DNA of 64,000 nucleotides, from NCBI GenBank assembly GCA_041918675.1, contig JAYRVF010000015.1, positions 1-64,000 of the forward strand, in the 5' to 3' direction. The stretch comes from SCUB01 sp041918675. GTDB taxonomy: Bacteria > Pseudomonadota > Alphaproteobacteria > Rhizobiales > Xanthobacteraceae. The translations under genes were made by a program, and so were the position numbers. The notes beneath the pieces are model-generated. The model did not search any database, was not told where the DNA came from, and worked only from the letters and a program-made list of their open reading frames with translations. Position 1 is the stretch's first letter. Each line of letters begins with the position of its first letter. This document shows positions 42,673 through 50,371 of the stretch, one piece after another.

Positions 42673-43250
42673 GACGCGTTTCGCGCCCTCGCGCGCGCTC
42701 GATATTCCCAAAATGGATCATGAGGTTACGTCGAGCTCCCGCCGCCTCGCCGGCGCGGATGCAGGGCGGACGCGGCCTGTTCCGGAAACGGATCGGACAG
42801 GCGGCGCATGCGCGCGGCCGAACGACGCGCGGCTTCCGATCGACCCACGCACCGACAATTCCCCGCATGCCACGCGGACCCATCGTTCCGCCAAGCCCGC
42901 CGCGCGAGATCGCCCGCGCGAAGTCACGGCCGCGAAACTGGCGCGGATCGGTGGGAGGCGCCGCGCCGTGCATTCCGTGTTGCCGGCGACGCCGTTTCGA
43001 ATTTCGCGCGGTTGTCTCGGCGCGCCCGACACCCGTGAGCGCCGCTCATGTCGAAAAGCCTCGGCCGGCTCGCGCCACCGCGAGAGGCTGGAATCGGCAA
43101 CATCAAGATTGTATGAGAGGTCGCTTGGCCCGAGCCTCGCGGCGACCGGCCGGCCTTGCGTTGGACGCCCCTTGCGAGCGGACCAAACGGCGCGCCGGCG
43201 GCGCGGATTTCCTCCAAGCGAAACGACCGGAACTTCATTCGGGAGCCTTG
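42673..43250. other. Non-coding interval between tRNA-Leu and the Sel1 gene
   Basis: About 580 bp with no supported gene. Frames on both strands are Arg/Ala/Pro-rich, lack ribosome binding sites and have no domain character. A tRNA 3' junction is a common integration site, but I see no integrase gene or second copy of the tRNA end here. Confidence 0.4.
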
Positions 43251-43772
43251 ATGTCCGCGCAGTTCGACGACGCCATCGCCGCTTACGACAAGGACGACTT
43301 CGCGACCGCGCTGCGGCTGCTGCATCCGCTTGCCAGCCAGGGCGACGCGCGCGCGCAATATGTTCTCGGCGAAATCCATTTCTTCGGCCAAGGCACGCCA
43401 AAGGATCTCGCCGAGGCGGAAAAATGGTACCGCCTCGCCGCCGAACAGGGAAACACCGACGCCCAATGCTGTCTCGGCGACATGTATTTCAAGGGACATG
43501 GCGTGCCGGAAAGCGACCTGGAATCGGTGAAGTGGTATCGGCGCGCGGCCGACCAGGCCCATCCCGGCGCGCAATGCCAGCTCGGCGACATGTATCTCTA
43601 CGGCCAGGGCGTGCCGAAGGATTTCGTCGCCGCCTATATGTGGTTTTCCCTTTCGGCCGCGCGGGGCAACAGCCAGGCCGGCGAATATCGCGACAATCTC
43701 GCCCGCGAGATGAAGCCCGCGCAGATCGCCGAGGCGAAGGCGCGCGCCGAGGCGTGGCGACCGACGTCGTAA
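43251..43772 (+). CDS. Sel1-like repeat protein
   Basis: This 173-residue solenoid protein has three to four Sel1-like repeats with the A-x2-W/Y-Y-R-x-A-A and LG-x-M-Y-x-G-x-G-V pattern, for example AEKWYRLAAEQGN, CLGDMYFKGHGVP and QLGDMYLYGQGVP. Such repeats mediate protein contacts. There is no signal peptide or membrane helix, so it is probably cytoplasmic. The start at 43251 (MSAQFDDA) has GGGAG upstream; the open frame continues upstream to 42720 but that part looks non-coding. Confidence 0.85.
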   Translation: MSAQFDDAIAAYDKDDFATALRLLHPLASQGDARAQYVLGEIHFFGQGTPKDLAEAEKWYRLAAEQGNTDAQCCLGDMYFKGHGVPESDLESVKWYRRAADQAHPGAQCQLGDMYLYGQGVPKDFVAAYMWFSLSAARGNSQAGEYRDNLAREMKPAQIAEAKARAEAWRPTS

Positions 43773-43834
43773 CGCTGTTCGAGACCGCCGCGCTCCGGCA
43801 TGGCGAACCGGCGCGCCGCCGCTCGTGGCGAGGC

Positions 43835-43857
43835 GTTTCCACTTTCGCGGGATTTGC
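43835..43857 (+). repeat. Dispersed hairpin element, copy C (fragment)
   Basis: These 23 nt (GTTTCCACTTTC, then GCGGGATTTGC) are the exact reverse complement of 18448-18470 in copy A. Only the end of the second module is present. It lies between the Sel1 gene and the isochorismatase-like gene. Confidence 0.75.
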
Positions 43858-43904
43858 ACTAGCATCGCCGCGTTGTTGTTCCCGCGAGCCCGGCGAAAAC
43901 GCGC

Positions 43905-44579
43905 ATGACCAAGCGAATCGACGTCGATCGTTGCTGCGGCATCATCATCGACGTGCAGGAATTCTTCCTGACGCAGATCGACAATCGCGCGCGCGCGCAA
44001 ATCGTGACCAACACGGCGAACTTCGCGCGTCTGATCGGTTATTTCGAAATTCCGATCGTGGTCACGCTGGAAAAGCCGGTCAGCCGCAAGGGCGGCGTGC
44101 CGGCCGAGATCGATACGCATGCGGGCGCGGGCGCTTCGCGTTTCGAGAAGTCCTTCTTCGACCTGACCAAGGAGGCGCGAATCCGCGACGGCCTCAAGCG
44201 GCTGAAGAAGAATCAGGCGATCGTCGCCGGTTGCGAGACCGATGTCTGCGTGCTGCAATCGTGTCTCGGGCTGCTCGACCTCGGCTACGATGTCTTCGTG
44301 GTCGAGGAACTCCTGTTTTCCTCGGCGCGCGACGTTGCTTCGGCCGTCGCGCGCATGCGGGCCGAGGGCGTCGTCTTTCTTTCCTACAAGAGCCTTTATT
44401 ACGAACTCATCGAGGCGGTGGCGGGCGACCGCCACGGCGACGCGATGGAAAAACGGTTCGGGCCGTTTCCCGACGACCTACCCGATTGCGCGGTGGAATG
44501 GCCTTACGTCAGGAAGACGTCGTCGCCTAACGCGCCGGCGCGAGGAAGGCCGGGGCGTCCCGGTCGCGATCGGTCGTAA
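43905..44579 (+). CDS. Isochorismatase-like cysteine hydrolase
   Basis: This 224-residue protein has the cysteine hydrolase fold of isochorismatase/nicotinamidase enzymes. The presumed triad is Asp17 in GIIIDVQEFF, a lysine in FEKSFFD and the cysteine in CETDVCVLQS. The family hydrolyses amides or enol ethers of small molecules; the substrate is unknown. The last ~20 residues are Pro/Arg/Gly-rich. It converges with the carbamoyltransferase gene, whose stop lies about 60 bp away. Confidence 0.83.
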   Translation: MTKRIDVDRCCGIIIDVQEFFLTQIDNRARAQIVTNTANFARLIGYFEIPIVVTLEKPVSRKGGVPAEIDTHAGAGASRFEKSFFDLTKEARIRDGLKRLKKNQAIVAGCETDVCVLQSCLGLLDLGYDVFVVEELLFSSARDVASAVARMRAEGVVFLSYKSLYYELIEAVAGDRHGDAMEKRFGPFPDDLPDCAVEWPYVRKTSSPNAPARGRPGRPGRDRS

Positions 44580-44640
44580 GCCCGGTCGAGAAAAACGCGG
44601 TCGACGTCGACCGGCACCCACCGCCGCATGGGAGGCCGCG

Positions 44641-46467
44641 TCAACGCGAACTCGACAGATCGGCCCTGAAGCTCTCGCTGACCAGCGTCCTCACGTCCTG
44701 ATACATCCGCATCAGCGGCGAGACCACCCGGTGCATCGCGCTCTTGGTGATCAGCCGGTCATGGATCGCCAGACAGTCGATGCCGGTCGCGAGAAAGCAG
44801 GCGACGGCGTCGCTCGGCGTTTCCACGATCGGCTCGCCCTTGACGTTGAACGAGGTGTTGAGAATGACCGGAACGCCGGTGATGGCGTCGAATTCCTGGA
44901 TCAGCCGGTAGAGCCGTTCGTTCTGGTCGCGGCGGATCGTCTGCACCCGCGCCGTGCCGTCGACGTGAACGATGGCGGGAATCTTGTCGCGCCACTCCGG
45001 GCGGACGCTCATGGCGAGCAGCATGAAGGGCGATTCCTGCTCGCCCTCGAAAATTTCGCGCGCCCGTTCGAACAGCACGCACGGGGCGAACGGCCGGAAC
45101 GCCTGCCGGTGTTTGACCCGCTTGTTCAGGATGTCCTTCATCTCGGCGTCGCGCGGATCGGCAAGGATCGAGCGATTGCCGAGCGCGCGCGGGCCGAATT
45201 CGGAGCGTCCCTGGAACCAGCCGACGACCTTGCCCTCAGCGAGCACACGCGCGGTATCGCGGCAGATGTCCGCGCTGCGCGCGCGATTGGTCTCGATGCG
45301 CACGCTGGTGCGTTCGGTTGCCTCGTCGACGGCCTTTTCGTCATACGCGACGCCGAGATAGGCGTGATTGATGACGAACTTGCGCGGATTTTTCTGGATC
45401 GCGAGATGGCCGTAATAGGCGCAGCCGATCGCGATGCCGTCGTCGCCGGCCGCCGGCTGAATCCAGACATTGTCGTAGCCGGCCTCCCGCGCGAGGCGAC
45501 CATTGGCCACGCAATTGAGCGCGACGCCGCCGGCGATGCAGAGGTTCCTGGCGCCGGTCGTTTCGCGCAGCCAGATCGCGCGCGCGAGCAGAACCTTCTC
45601 GGTATCGGCCTGGACACGCCAGGCGACGTCCATCCAGTGCTGGACCGAGGGATCGCTTTCCCAATCCTTGCCGTCCGCGATCAGCCAGGGCCGATCGAAG
45701 TCCTCGCCCCATTCGGGAACGTCGAGCACGCCGTCCTTGAGTTCGAGCACGGGCTTGATGACATCGGGACGGCCATAGGGCGCGAGCCCCATCAGCTCGC
45801 CGCATTTGTTCCAGTCGGCGAAAATATAGCTCGAACCGCGACTGTAGAGCGCGCCCAGGCCCGGCATCGCGACGAACTCGTCGCTGAGAAAGCCGCGCGT
45901 CGGACCCATCCAGACCTTCTTCAGCGTTTCGAGCCGCGCGCCGCTGAACTTGTAGTAGCTCTCCGATTCGCGCGCCAAGGGCGGGGCTTCGTCGCCGGGC
46001 GGACAGGCCTCGGTGATGTCGGACCGGTAGCTGCCGACGCCGTCGACCACCATCACCACGCCTTCCTCGAACGGACAGGCGGCGAAGGCGCTATAGGCGT
46101 GGGCGAGGTGATGCGAGACGGTCAGGACGTTGCCGGCGTTGCGCCGGAACAACGGGTCCTCGCGCGACAGCACCCGCTCGTCGTCCTCGAGATAGTTCGG
46201 CATCTGCAGATGCAGGACGCGCGTTTCCAGCTCCTCGACGGGAAGGACGTAGCAATTGCGCACGACCAGATCGACATCGGCGAGCGTGATCCCCTCGGCG
46301 TCGAGACAGTAATCGACGGCCTTCTTGTAATAGCCGGCGTCGTGCTTCTCGCGCGTGATGCGCTCCTTGGCGATCGCATAGGCGATCTCGCCATCGCGCA
46401 GCAGGCACGCGCTGACATCGTGGTCGTAGCAGTTAAGGCCGAGGACGTAGGTGTGCTTCTTCGACAT
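44641..46467 (-). CDS. Carbamoyltransferase, NodU/CmcH family
   Basis: This 608-residue enzyme should transfer a carbamoyl group from carbamoyl phosphate, via carbamoyl-AMP, to a hydroxyl of a small molecule. The N-terminal Kae1-like domain is shown by VLGLNCYDHDVSACLL, the metal-binding VSHHLAHAYSAFAA and the NLCIAGGVALNCVANG block. The C-terminal carbamoyltransferase domain has GRSEFGPRALGNRSIL, AFRPFAPCV and NTSFNVKGEPIV. Relatives decorate Nod factors, antibiotics and surface polysaccharides. No nod, antibiotic or glycan cluster is adjacent, so the acceptor is unknown. Confidence 0.9.
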   Translation of the reverse strand: MSKKHTYVLGLNCYDHDVSACLLRDGEIAYAIAKERITREKHDAGYYKKAVDYCLDAEGITLADVDLVVRNCYVLPVEELETRVLHLQMPNYLEDDERVLSREDPLFRRNAGNVLTVSHHLAHAYSAFAACPFEEGVVMVVDGVGSYRSDITEACPPGDEAPPLARESESYYKFSGARLETLKKVWMGPTRGFLSDEFVAMPGLGALYSRGSSYIFADWNKCGELMGLAPYGRPDVIKPVLELKDGVLDVPEWGEDFDRPWLIADGKDWESDPSVQHWMDVAWRVQADTEKVLLARAIWLRETTGARNLCIAGGVALNCVANGRLAREAGYDNVWIQPAAGDDGIAIGCAYYGHLAIQKNPRKFVINHAYLGVAYDEKAVDEATERTSVRIETNRARSADICRDTARVLAEGKVVGWFQGRSEFGPRALGNRSILADPRDAEMKDILNKRVKHRQAFRPFAPCVLFERAREIFEGEQESPFMLLAMSVRPEWRDKIPAIVHVDGTARVQTIRRDQNERLYRLIQEFDAITGVPVILNTSFNVKGEPIVETPSDAVACFLATGIDCLAIHDRLITKSAMHRVVSPLMRMYQDVRTLVSESFRADLSSSR

Positions 46468-46951
46468 GGGGCCAATTCTATTGAATGACGGCGCCGGAAA
46501 TCAAATCGCGGGTCGCGCGCGCGGGCGAAAGTCTTCCGGCAAGGCGGCGGGACCGGCGCCGAGACCGGCTGCGAGCGATCGACGGCGAGCGATCGACGAC
46601 GAATGAGAATTCGCATGATGCGTCGCGACGGGCGCGGGCTCGCGGGATGGATCAAGGCCGGTGGAATGAAGATCGCCGGCGATGACCCGCCGGCGATCGC
46701 GCCCCGGGTCGCGGTGATCGGGCGTCACGATCGGGCAACGCTCGATTGCCGTCCGATGATTCATAACGATGTCGGAATGGCGCGACGCGCGTTGTCAGAA
46801 TGGCACGAGGCGACCGATATCGGTCCGCGCGCGGAGGAGGCCAATGCCAAACGCCACTGTCGCCAAAACGCCACTGTCGCCAAACACCACTGTCGCCGAA
46901 CGACATCGTCGCCGGCGACAGCGAGCAAAAGCTCAGTGACCGAAGAGGCTG
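46468..46951. other. Intergenic region with short tandem repeats
   Basis: About 480 bp between the carbamoyltransferase start and the 3' end of the Arg/Trp-rich gene. It holds an exact 14-bp tandem duplication (GCGAGCGATCGACG at 46571 and 46585) and a 17-bp tandem array at 46851-46900. No gene is supported. Confidence 0.5.
46851..46900. repeat. 17-bp tandem repeat, about three units
   Basis: Units at 46851 and 46868 are identical (ACGCCACTGTCGCCAAA). A third, 16-bp unit from 46885 differs at two or three positions, and a degenerate fourth (CGACATCGTCGCCGG) follows. The array lies about 50 bp beyond the stop codon of the Arg/Trp-rich gene. Confidence 0.8.
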
Positions 46952-47242
46952 TTACCAGCCCCAGCCGCGCCGCCAGCCCCGACGCGCACGCCAGCCGGGA
47001 ACAACGAACACGGGCGGCGCACGGCGCCAGCCACGACGGCGCACCACACCCCGGCGGCGCCACCCACCTCCCCGACGCCAACCACCACGGCGCGGCTGCG
47101 CGGAAGCGGATGTGACCGACGAGGTCATGACGACGGTCGATGCCGTGATCGTCGCGATGGCGTAGATGCCGAGCAACGTCGCGGCGGCGATGCAGCGCGT
47201 CAGGAACTTGCGGGGACGTTGAAGCGATCCGCTTTTTGTCAT
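46952..47242 (-). CDS. Small secreted Arg/Trp/Gly-rich protein
   Basis: This 96-residue protein has a typical signal peptide (basic start, hydrophobic helix near residues 18-40, cleavage probably after TSASA). The mature part of about 48 residues holds 17 Arg, 7 Trp and many Gly, with no Lys, Asp, Glu or Cys. It reads as repeats of GWRR/GGW around a central APPVFVVPGW. AAGGGATCGAACA ahead of the ATG is a fair ribosome binding site. No known family is recognised. Short Gly/Arg/Trp-rich exported proteins are common in this order, so a structural or envelope role is as likely as an antimicrobial one. Confidence 0.65.
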   Translation of the reverse strand: MTKSGSLQRPRKFLTRCIAAATLLGIYAIATITASTVVMTSSVTSASAQPRRGGWRRGGGWRRRGVVRRRGWRRAPPVFVVPGWRARRGWRRGWGW

Positions 47243-47731
47243 TGTTCGATCCCTTGACCAGTGTATCGGCTCAACAGGTGAGCACGTGAGAGAATGCGGG
47301 AACGCAAGGTCCTTCGTTCAAGACAACCGGAGCAAGCCGAAACGGACCGAGCTTACCACGAGATTCCTTGCGACGAATTTTCCCTGCGACGACATCCCTT
47401 AACGAAGGCACGTCGATGCTCACACAACGTGCGATGCGGAAACGAGATCAGCATCGGACTCTCGCGATCCACGTCGACATTGCCGCCTTTCAAGTAGACA
47501 CCCTAAGACGCGGCCAAGTCAAGCAACCGAGCCGTTTCAAAAAAGCAACGATCGCGCGCGAAATCCAGCCACAATTGCCGTTGCCCCGCCGCACAATTCT
47601 AGCTGGCGAATGATGGCATCGTTCGCGGCGGTTCGGGGAACGCGGCCACGACCCGCGGTTCCCATCAGGTCAAGTTGCTGCATCGCACACGCGCCGAACC
47701 CGCCAAGGGGGCGCGTTAAGTCTCGCGCGAA
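47243..47731. other. Non-coding interval upstream of the Arg/Trp-rich gene
   Basis: About 490 bp with lower GC than the surroundings in its middle part. It must contain the promoter of the leftward Arg/Trp-rich gene. Short frames on the plus strand lack ribosome binding sites. I see no RNA gene or terminator that I can defend. Confidence 0.4.
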
Positions 47732-48193
47732 TCAGGGACGAATGTAGCTCCACCCCGACTCCTGAAGCTGCATCAGGCGGACGACGCCGGCCTTGACCAG
47801 CTTGGCCTGCGGCACGAGCACGATCTCCTTGCCCTCGGCCTTCGCCATATTGTCCTTGGTGTTGCCGCACGCCGTGAAGGTGACGCCCGGCACGCTGTCG
47901 ACGATCGACTTGACGCGCGCCTTCACCGGAGACGTGTCGTCCCTGAGCATGTGCAGGCCCGGACCGTAGGCCACCACCTCGATCTCGAATTCCTGACTGT
48001 CCTTCGAATATTCCTGCGCGACATTGACGACATTGTTTAGCGTCAGGTTCATCGTCGCGGGATCATTGGTGCTGATCTGAACCGCGAGGCGATGCACTTT
48101 TTTCTCGTCCGCCGCGTTCCCGGCGGCCGGACCCGCCACCAGGCCGACGCAGATCGCGACGCCGAGAATGAAATTCGCAAATGAAATTCGCAT
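47732..48193 (-). CDS. Periplasmic DsrE-like protein
   Basis: This 153-residue protein has a signal peptide (FANFILGVAICVGLVAGPAAG, cut near residue 26) and a DsrE/DsrF-like domain. The domain shows VQISTNDPATMNLTLNNVVN, EIEVVAYGPGLHML and a single conserved cysteine in VTFTACGNTKDNM. Cytoplasmic DsrE proteins relay sulfur on such a cysteine; exported versions are of unknown role. The start at 48193 (MRISFANF) has GGAGGAAAC just upstream. It lies about 300 bp downstream of the Irr-like gene on the same strand. Confidence 0.8.
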   Translation of the reverse strand: MRISFANFILGVAICVGLVAGPAAGNAADEKKVHRLAVQISTNDPATMNLTLNNVVNVAQEYSKDSQEFEIEVVAYGPGLHMLRDDTSPVKARVKSIVDSVPGVTFTACGNTKDNMAKAEGKEIVLVPQAKLVKAGVVRLMQLQESGWSYIRP

Positions 48194-48492
48194 GTTTCCT
48201 CCAATCATCGTCATTTTGATCGCGGGATTTGGCCGCATCTCGTGACCCGCCAATTGCATGGCATCGGCACGCCGGCGGAGCGCACTCTTGCGAATGCATC
48301 TCATCGCGGTCAAGCCGAAACGGGTGAAATCGATGCGACCGATTCACGAATGCGTGATGGAAAGGTATTCAGGGAAAGAACGGGCGCCAGACGCCGCGCG
48401 CGCCAAGATCGGCGCGCGATCCGTCCGCGATTCGCGCAAGCCGCGCCCCTTCATGCCGCGCCGCGCGCGATGTCGCGGCGCGTTCGGCTTTT

Positions 48493-48981
48493 TCACGCGG
48501 GCTTGTTCCGCACGCGGATGATGACGTCGACTTCCTCCAACTCGATTCCGGGCGGCAGCGCCGCCGAGCCGACGACCCGCATCTCGCCCGCGGGAATATC
48601 CGTCACTTCGCCGGTTATCGAATTGTAGAGGTGATAGTGACGCGACGTGTTCGAATCGAAAACAATCCGTTCGGGATCGACGATGAGTTCGCGCACGAGG
48701 TTCCTCTCACAAAAGAGCTTGAGGGTGTTGTAGACGGTGGCGCGTGAAATCTCAGGCATGAACGCGCGCACGCGCGCCATCACCTGGTCGGCGGTCAAGT
48801 GAACGGGGGCGGGCAACATGATCCGCGCGACCGCCAGCCGCTGAAGGGTGAGCGGAATGCCGGCCGCGCGCAGGCGCTCGCCGATGTCATTCGCACTCAA
48901 TGTTTCGAGCGGCAGCAGTTCGGTGGCGGACTTGCCTTCACCCCGGATGTCCATCGCTGGCTTGGTCGACGGATCGTTCAT
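48493..48981 (-). CDS. irr: Fur-family transcriptional regulator, Irr-like
   Basis: This 162-residue regulator has an N-terminal winged-helix DNA-binding domain (GIPLTLQRLAVARIML, then ISRATVYNTLKLF) and a C-terminal dimerisation/metal domain with SRHYHLYNSITGEV. It lacks the paired CXXC zinc cysteines of Fur, Zur and PerR, as Irr proteins do, and it also lacks the N-terminal heme motif GCPWHD of Bradyrhizobium Irr. Irr represses or activates iron and heme genes according to heme status. The start at 48981 has AGGAGATC upstream. It lies 71 bp after the peroxidase gene, across a strong stem-loop. Confidence 0.82.
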   Translation of the reverse strand: MNDPSTKPAMDIRGEGKSATELLPLETLSANDIGERLRAAGIPLTLQRLAVARIMLPAPVHLTADQVMARVRAFMPEISRATVYNTLKLFCERNLVRELIVDPERIVFDSNTSRHYHLYNSITGEVTDIPAGEMRVVGSAALPPGIELEEVDVIIRVRNKPA

Positions 48982-49006
48982 CACTTGATCTCCTGGTAGG
49001 TCCGGA

Positions 49007-49030
49007 CGGAGGGGGAGCGATCCCCCTCCG
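49007..49030 (-). promoter_or_regulatory. Intercistronic stem-loop between peroxidase and irr
   Basis: A 9-bp perfect GC-rich stem (CGGAGGGGG with CCCCCTCCG) with a 6-nt loop lies in the 71-bp gap between the two genes. No run of T follows in the direction of transcription, so it is not a standard terminator. It may set relative expression by stabilising the upstream message or by partial termination, which is inference. Confidence 0.6.
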
Positions 49031-49052
49031 CCCTTATACGCGAATTCCGCGC

Positions 49053-50048
49053 CTATTCGAAAGGCTTCGGACGCGGCGTGGCGTCGGTCGACGGCGGCAG
49101 GATCGGCATCTTGAAGTCCGGCTGATCGCCGGTCAGCGTCTTCAGGAAGGCGACGATCTGGCCGTTTTCCTTGTCGGTGAACTTCTTGCCGAGCTGGATG
49201 CGGCCCATGATGTCGACGGCTTCCGTTAGCGTCGCCGCCTCGCCGTCGTGGAAGTAGGGGTAGGTCAACTCGACGTTGCGCAAGGTCGGAACCTTGAAAT
49301 TGAAGCGGTCCGCCTCCTGCTTCGTCACGGCCACGCGCCCTTCGGCCGGGCTGTTGGCCTTGTAGGGCTCGACCACGCCCATCTTCTGGAACGAGGCGCC
49401 GCCGACCGCCGGGCCGTTGTGGCAGGCGGTGCATCCGGAATCCTTGAACAACGCATAGCCGGCGAGTTCGTCGGCGTTCAGGGCTTGCTTGTCGCCCATC
49501 AGCCACTTGTCGAAGCGCGAATTGGGCGTCACCAGCGTTTCCTCGAACGCCGCGATCGCCTTGGTGACCTCGTCGATGGTGATCTTGTCGGATTTGAACA
49601 CAGCCTTGAACTCGCCGACATATCGCGGGATCGACTGCAGCACCTCGACCGCCAGCGCGTGCGAAAAGGCCATTTCGCCCGGATTGGCGATCGGGCCGCC
49701 CGCCTGCGCCTTCAGGTCGACGGCGCGGCCGTCCCAGAACTGCGCGACATTCATCGAGGAATTGAGGACGGTCGGCGCGTTGATCGGCCCCTTCTGCCAG
49801 TTGTGGCCGATGGAGGTCTTCAGATTGTCCGTGCCGCCCATGCTCAGGTTGTGGCAGGAGTTGCAGGAGATGAACCCGGACTTGGAAAGCCGAGGCTCGA
49901 AATAGAGCTTCTTGCCGAGCTCGGCCAGGATCGGATCGGCCACCTTGGCAGGCGGAATCACCTGAATGGGCTCGGCGGCGAAAGCTGACATCGCCGCCAA
50001 TTGCACGAAGGCGGCCGTGCCGGCGACAACTAAAACTTTGTATTTCAT
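49053..50048 (-). CDS. ccpA: Di-heme cytochrome c peroxidase
   Basis: This 331-residue periplasmic enzyme reduces hydrogen peroxide with electrons from cytochrome c. It has a signal peptide (cleavage near AFA-AEP, residue 25) and two c-type heme sites, CNSCH (62-66) and CTACH (206-210). Conserved PTVLNSSMN and PTLRNVELTYPYFHDG blocks are present. Length and motifs match bacterial CcpA/MacA-type peroxidases. The upstream region carries an FNR-type site and a TTAGAC palindrome (separate entries). It is probably co-transcribed with irr. Confidence 0.93.
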   Translation of the reverse strand: MKYKVLVVAGTAAFVQLAAMSAFAAEPIQVIPPAKVADPILAELGKKLYFEPRLSKSGFISCNSCHNLSMGGTDNLKTSIGHNWQKGPINAPTVLNSSMNVAQFWDGRAVDLKAQAGGPIANPGEMAFSHALAVEVLQSIPRYVGEFKAVFKSDKITIDEVTKAIAAFEETLVTPNSRFDKWLMGDKQALNADELAGYALFKDSGCTACHNGPAVGGASFQKMGVVEPYKANSPAEGRVAVTKQEADRFNFKVPTLRNVELTYPYFHDGEAATLTEAVDIMGRIQLGKKFTDKENGQIVAFLKTLTGDQPDFKMPILPPSTDATPRPKPFE

Positions 50049-50095
50049 TAGAAAATCCCCCTGTCGGACGTGCCCGCCTGTCGAATGGACAAGCG

Positions 50096-50110
50096 TTAGA
50101 CGCTGTCTAA
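50096..50110 (-). promoter_or_regulatory. Candidate Irr (ICE-type) operator
   Basis: This is a perfect palindrome with 6-bp arms and a 3-nt centre, TTAGAC-GCT-GTCTAA, extended on the minus strand to TTTAGAC. It resembles the Irr/ICE box of Hyphomicrobiales (TTTAGAA-N3-TTCTAA) and lies 48-62 bp upstream of the peroxidase start codon, where the -10 region would be if the FNR-type site is class II. The regulator encoded next to the gene is Irr-like. Binding is inferred. Confidence 0.55.
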
Positions 50111-50132
50111 ATCATCAAAATTGTCCAGGGCT

Positions 50133-50146
50133 TTGAAATGGATCAA
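50133..50146 (-). promoter_or_regulatory. Candidate FNR/FixK-type activator site
   Basis: TTGAAATGGATCAA has TTGA-N6-TCAA, the core of the FNR/FixK consensus TTGAT-N4-ATCAA with one mismatch. Its centre is about 91 bp upstream of the peroxidase start codon and about 36 bp upstream of the centre of the TTAGAC palindrome. Bacterial di-heme peroxidases are often activated by FNR-family proteins at low oxygen. Confidence 0.5.
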
Positions 50147-50371
50147 ATTTTAGCGCATTCGGAGGCTTCCGAACCTGGAATCGCCCTAAAGTAGCATCGG
50201 CGGGGTTCGGGAATTGTCGAAGGCGGCAATTCAGGTGCCACCGTGACCGTCGAGCCGCGCAAAGGCGGCAAAGCCGGACCCCCGCGCAATGGGCGCCAGG
50301 AATCAGCCCCGGGACCGCGCCCGGGCGCTCGTGGCTATTCCTCGGACGCGCGGGCGACGCCGCGCCGGGCC

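Noticed and set aside
42720..43250. N-terminal extension of the Sel1 protein by about 177 residues
   Set aside because: The segment is Arg/Pro/Ala-rich and unlike the family, and a good ribosome binding site precedes the ATG at 43251.
42586..43250. Integration site at the tRNA-Leu 3' end
   Set aside because: No integrase, direct repeat of the tRNA end or composition shift is present downstream.
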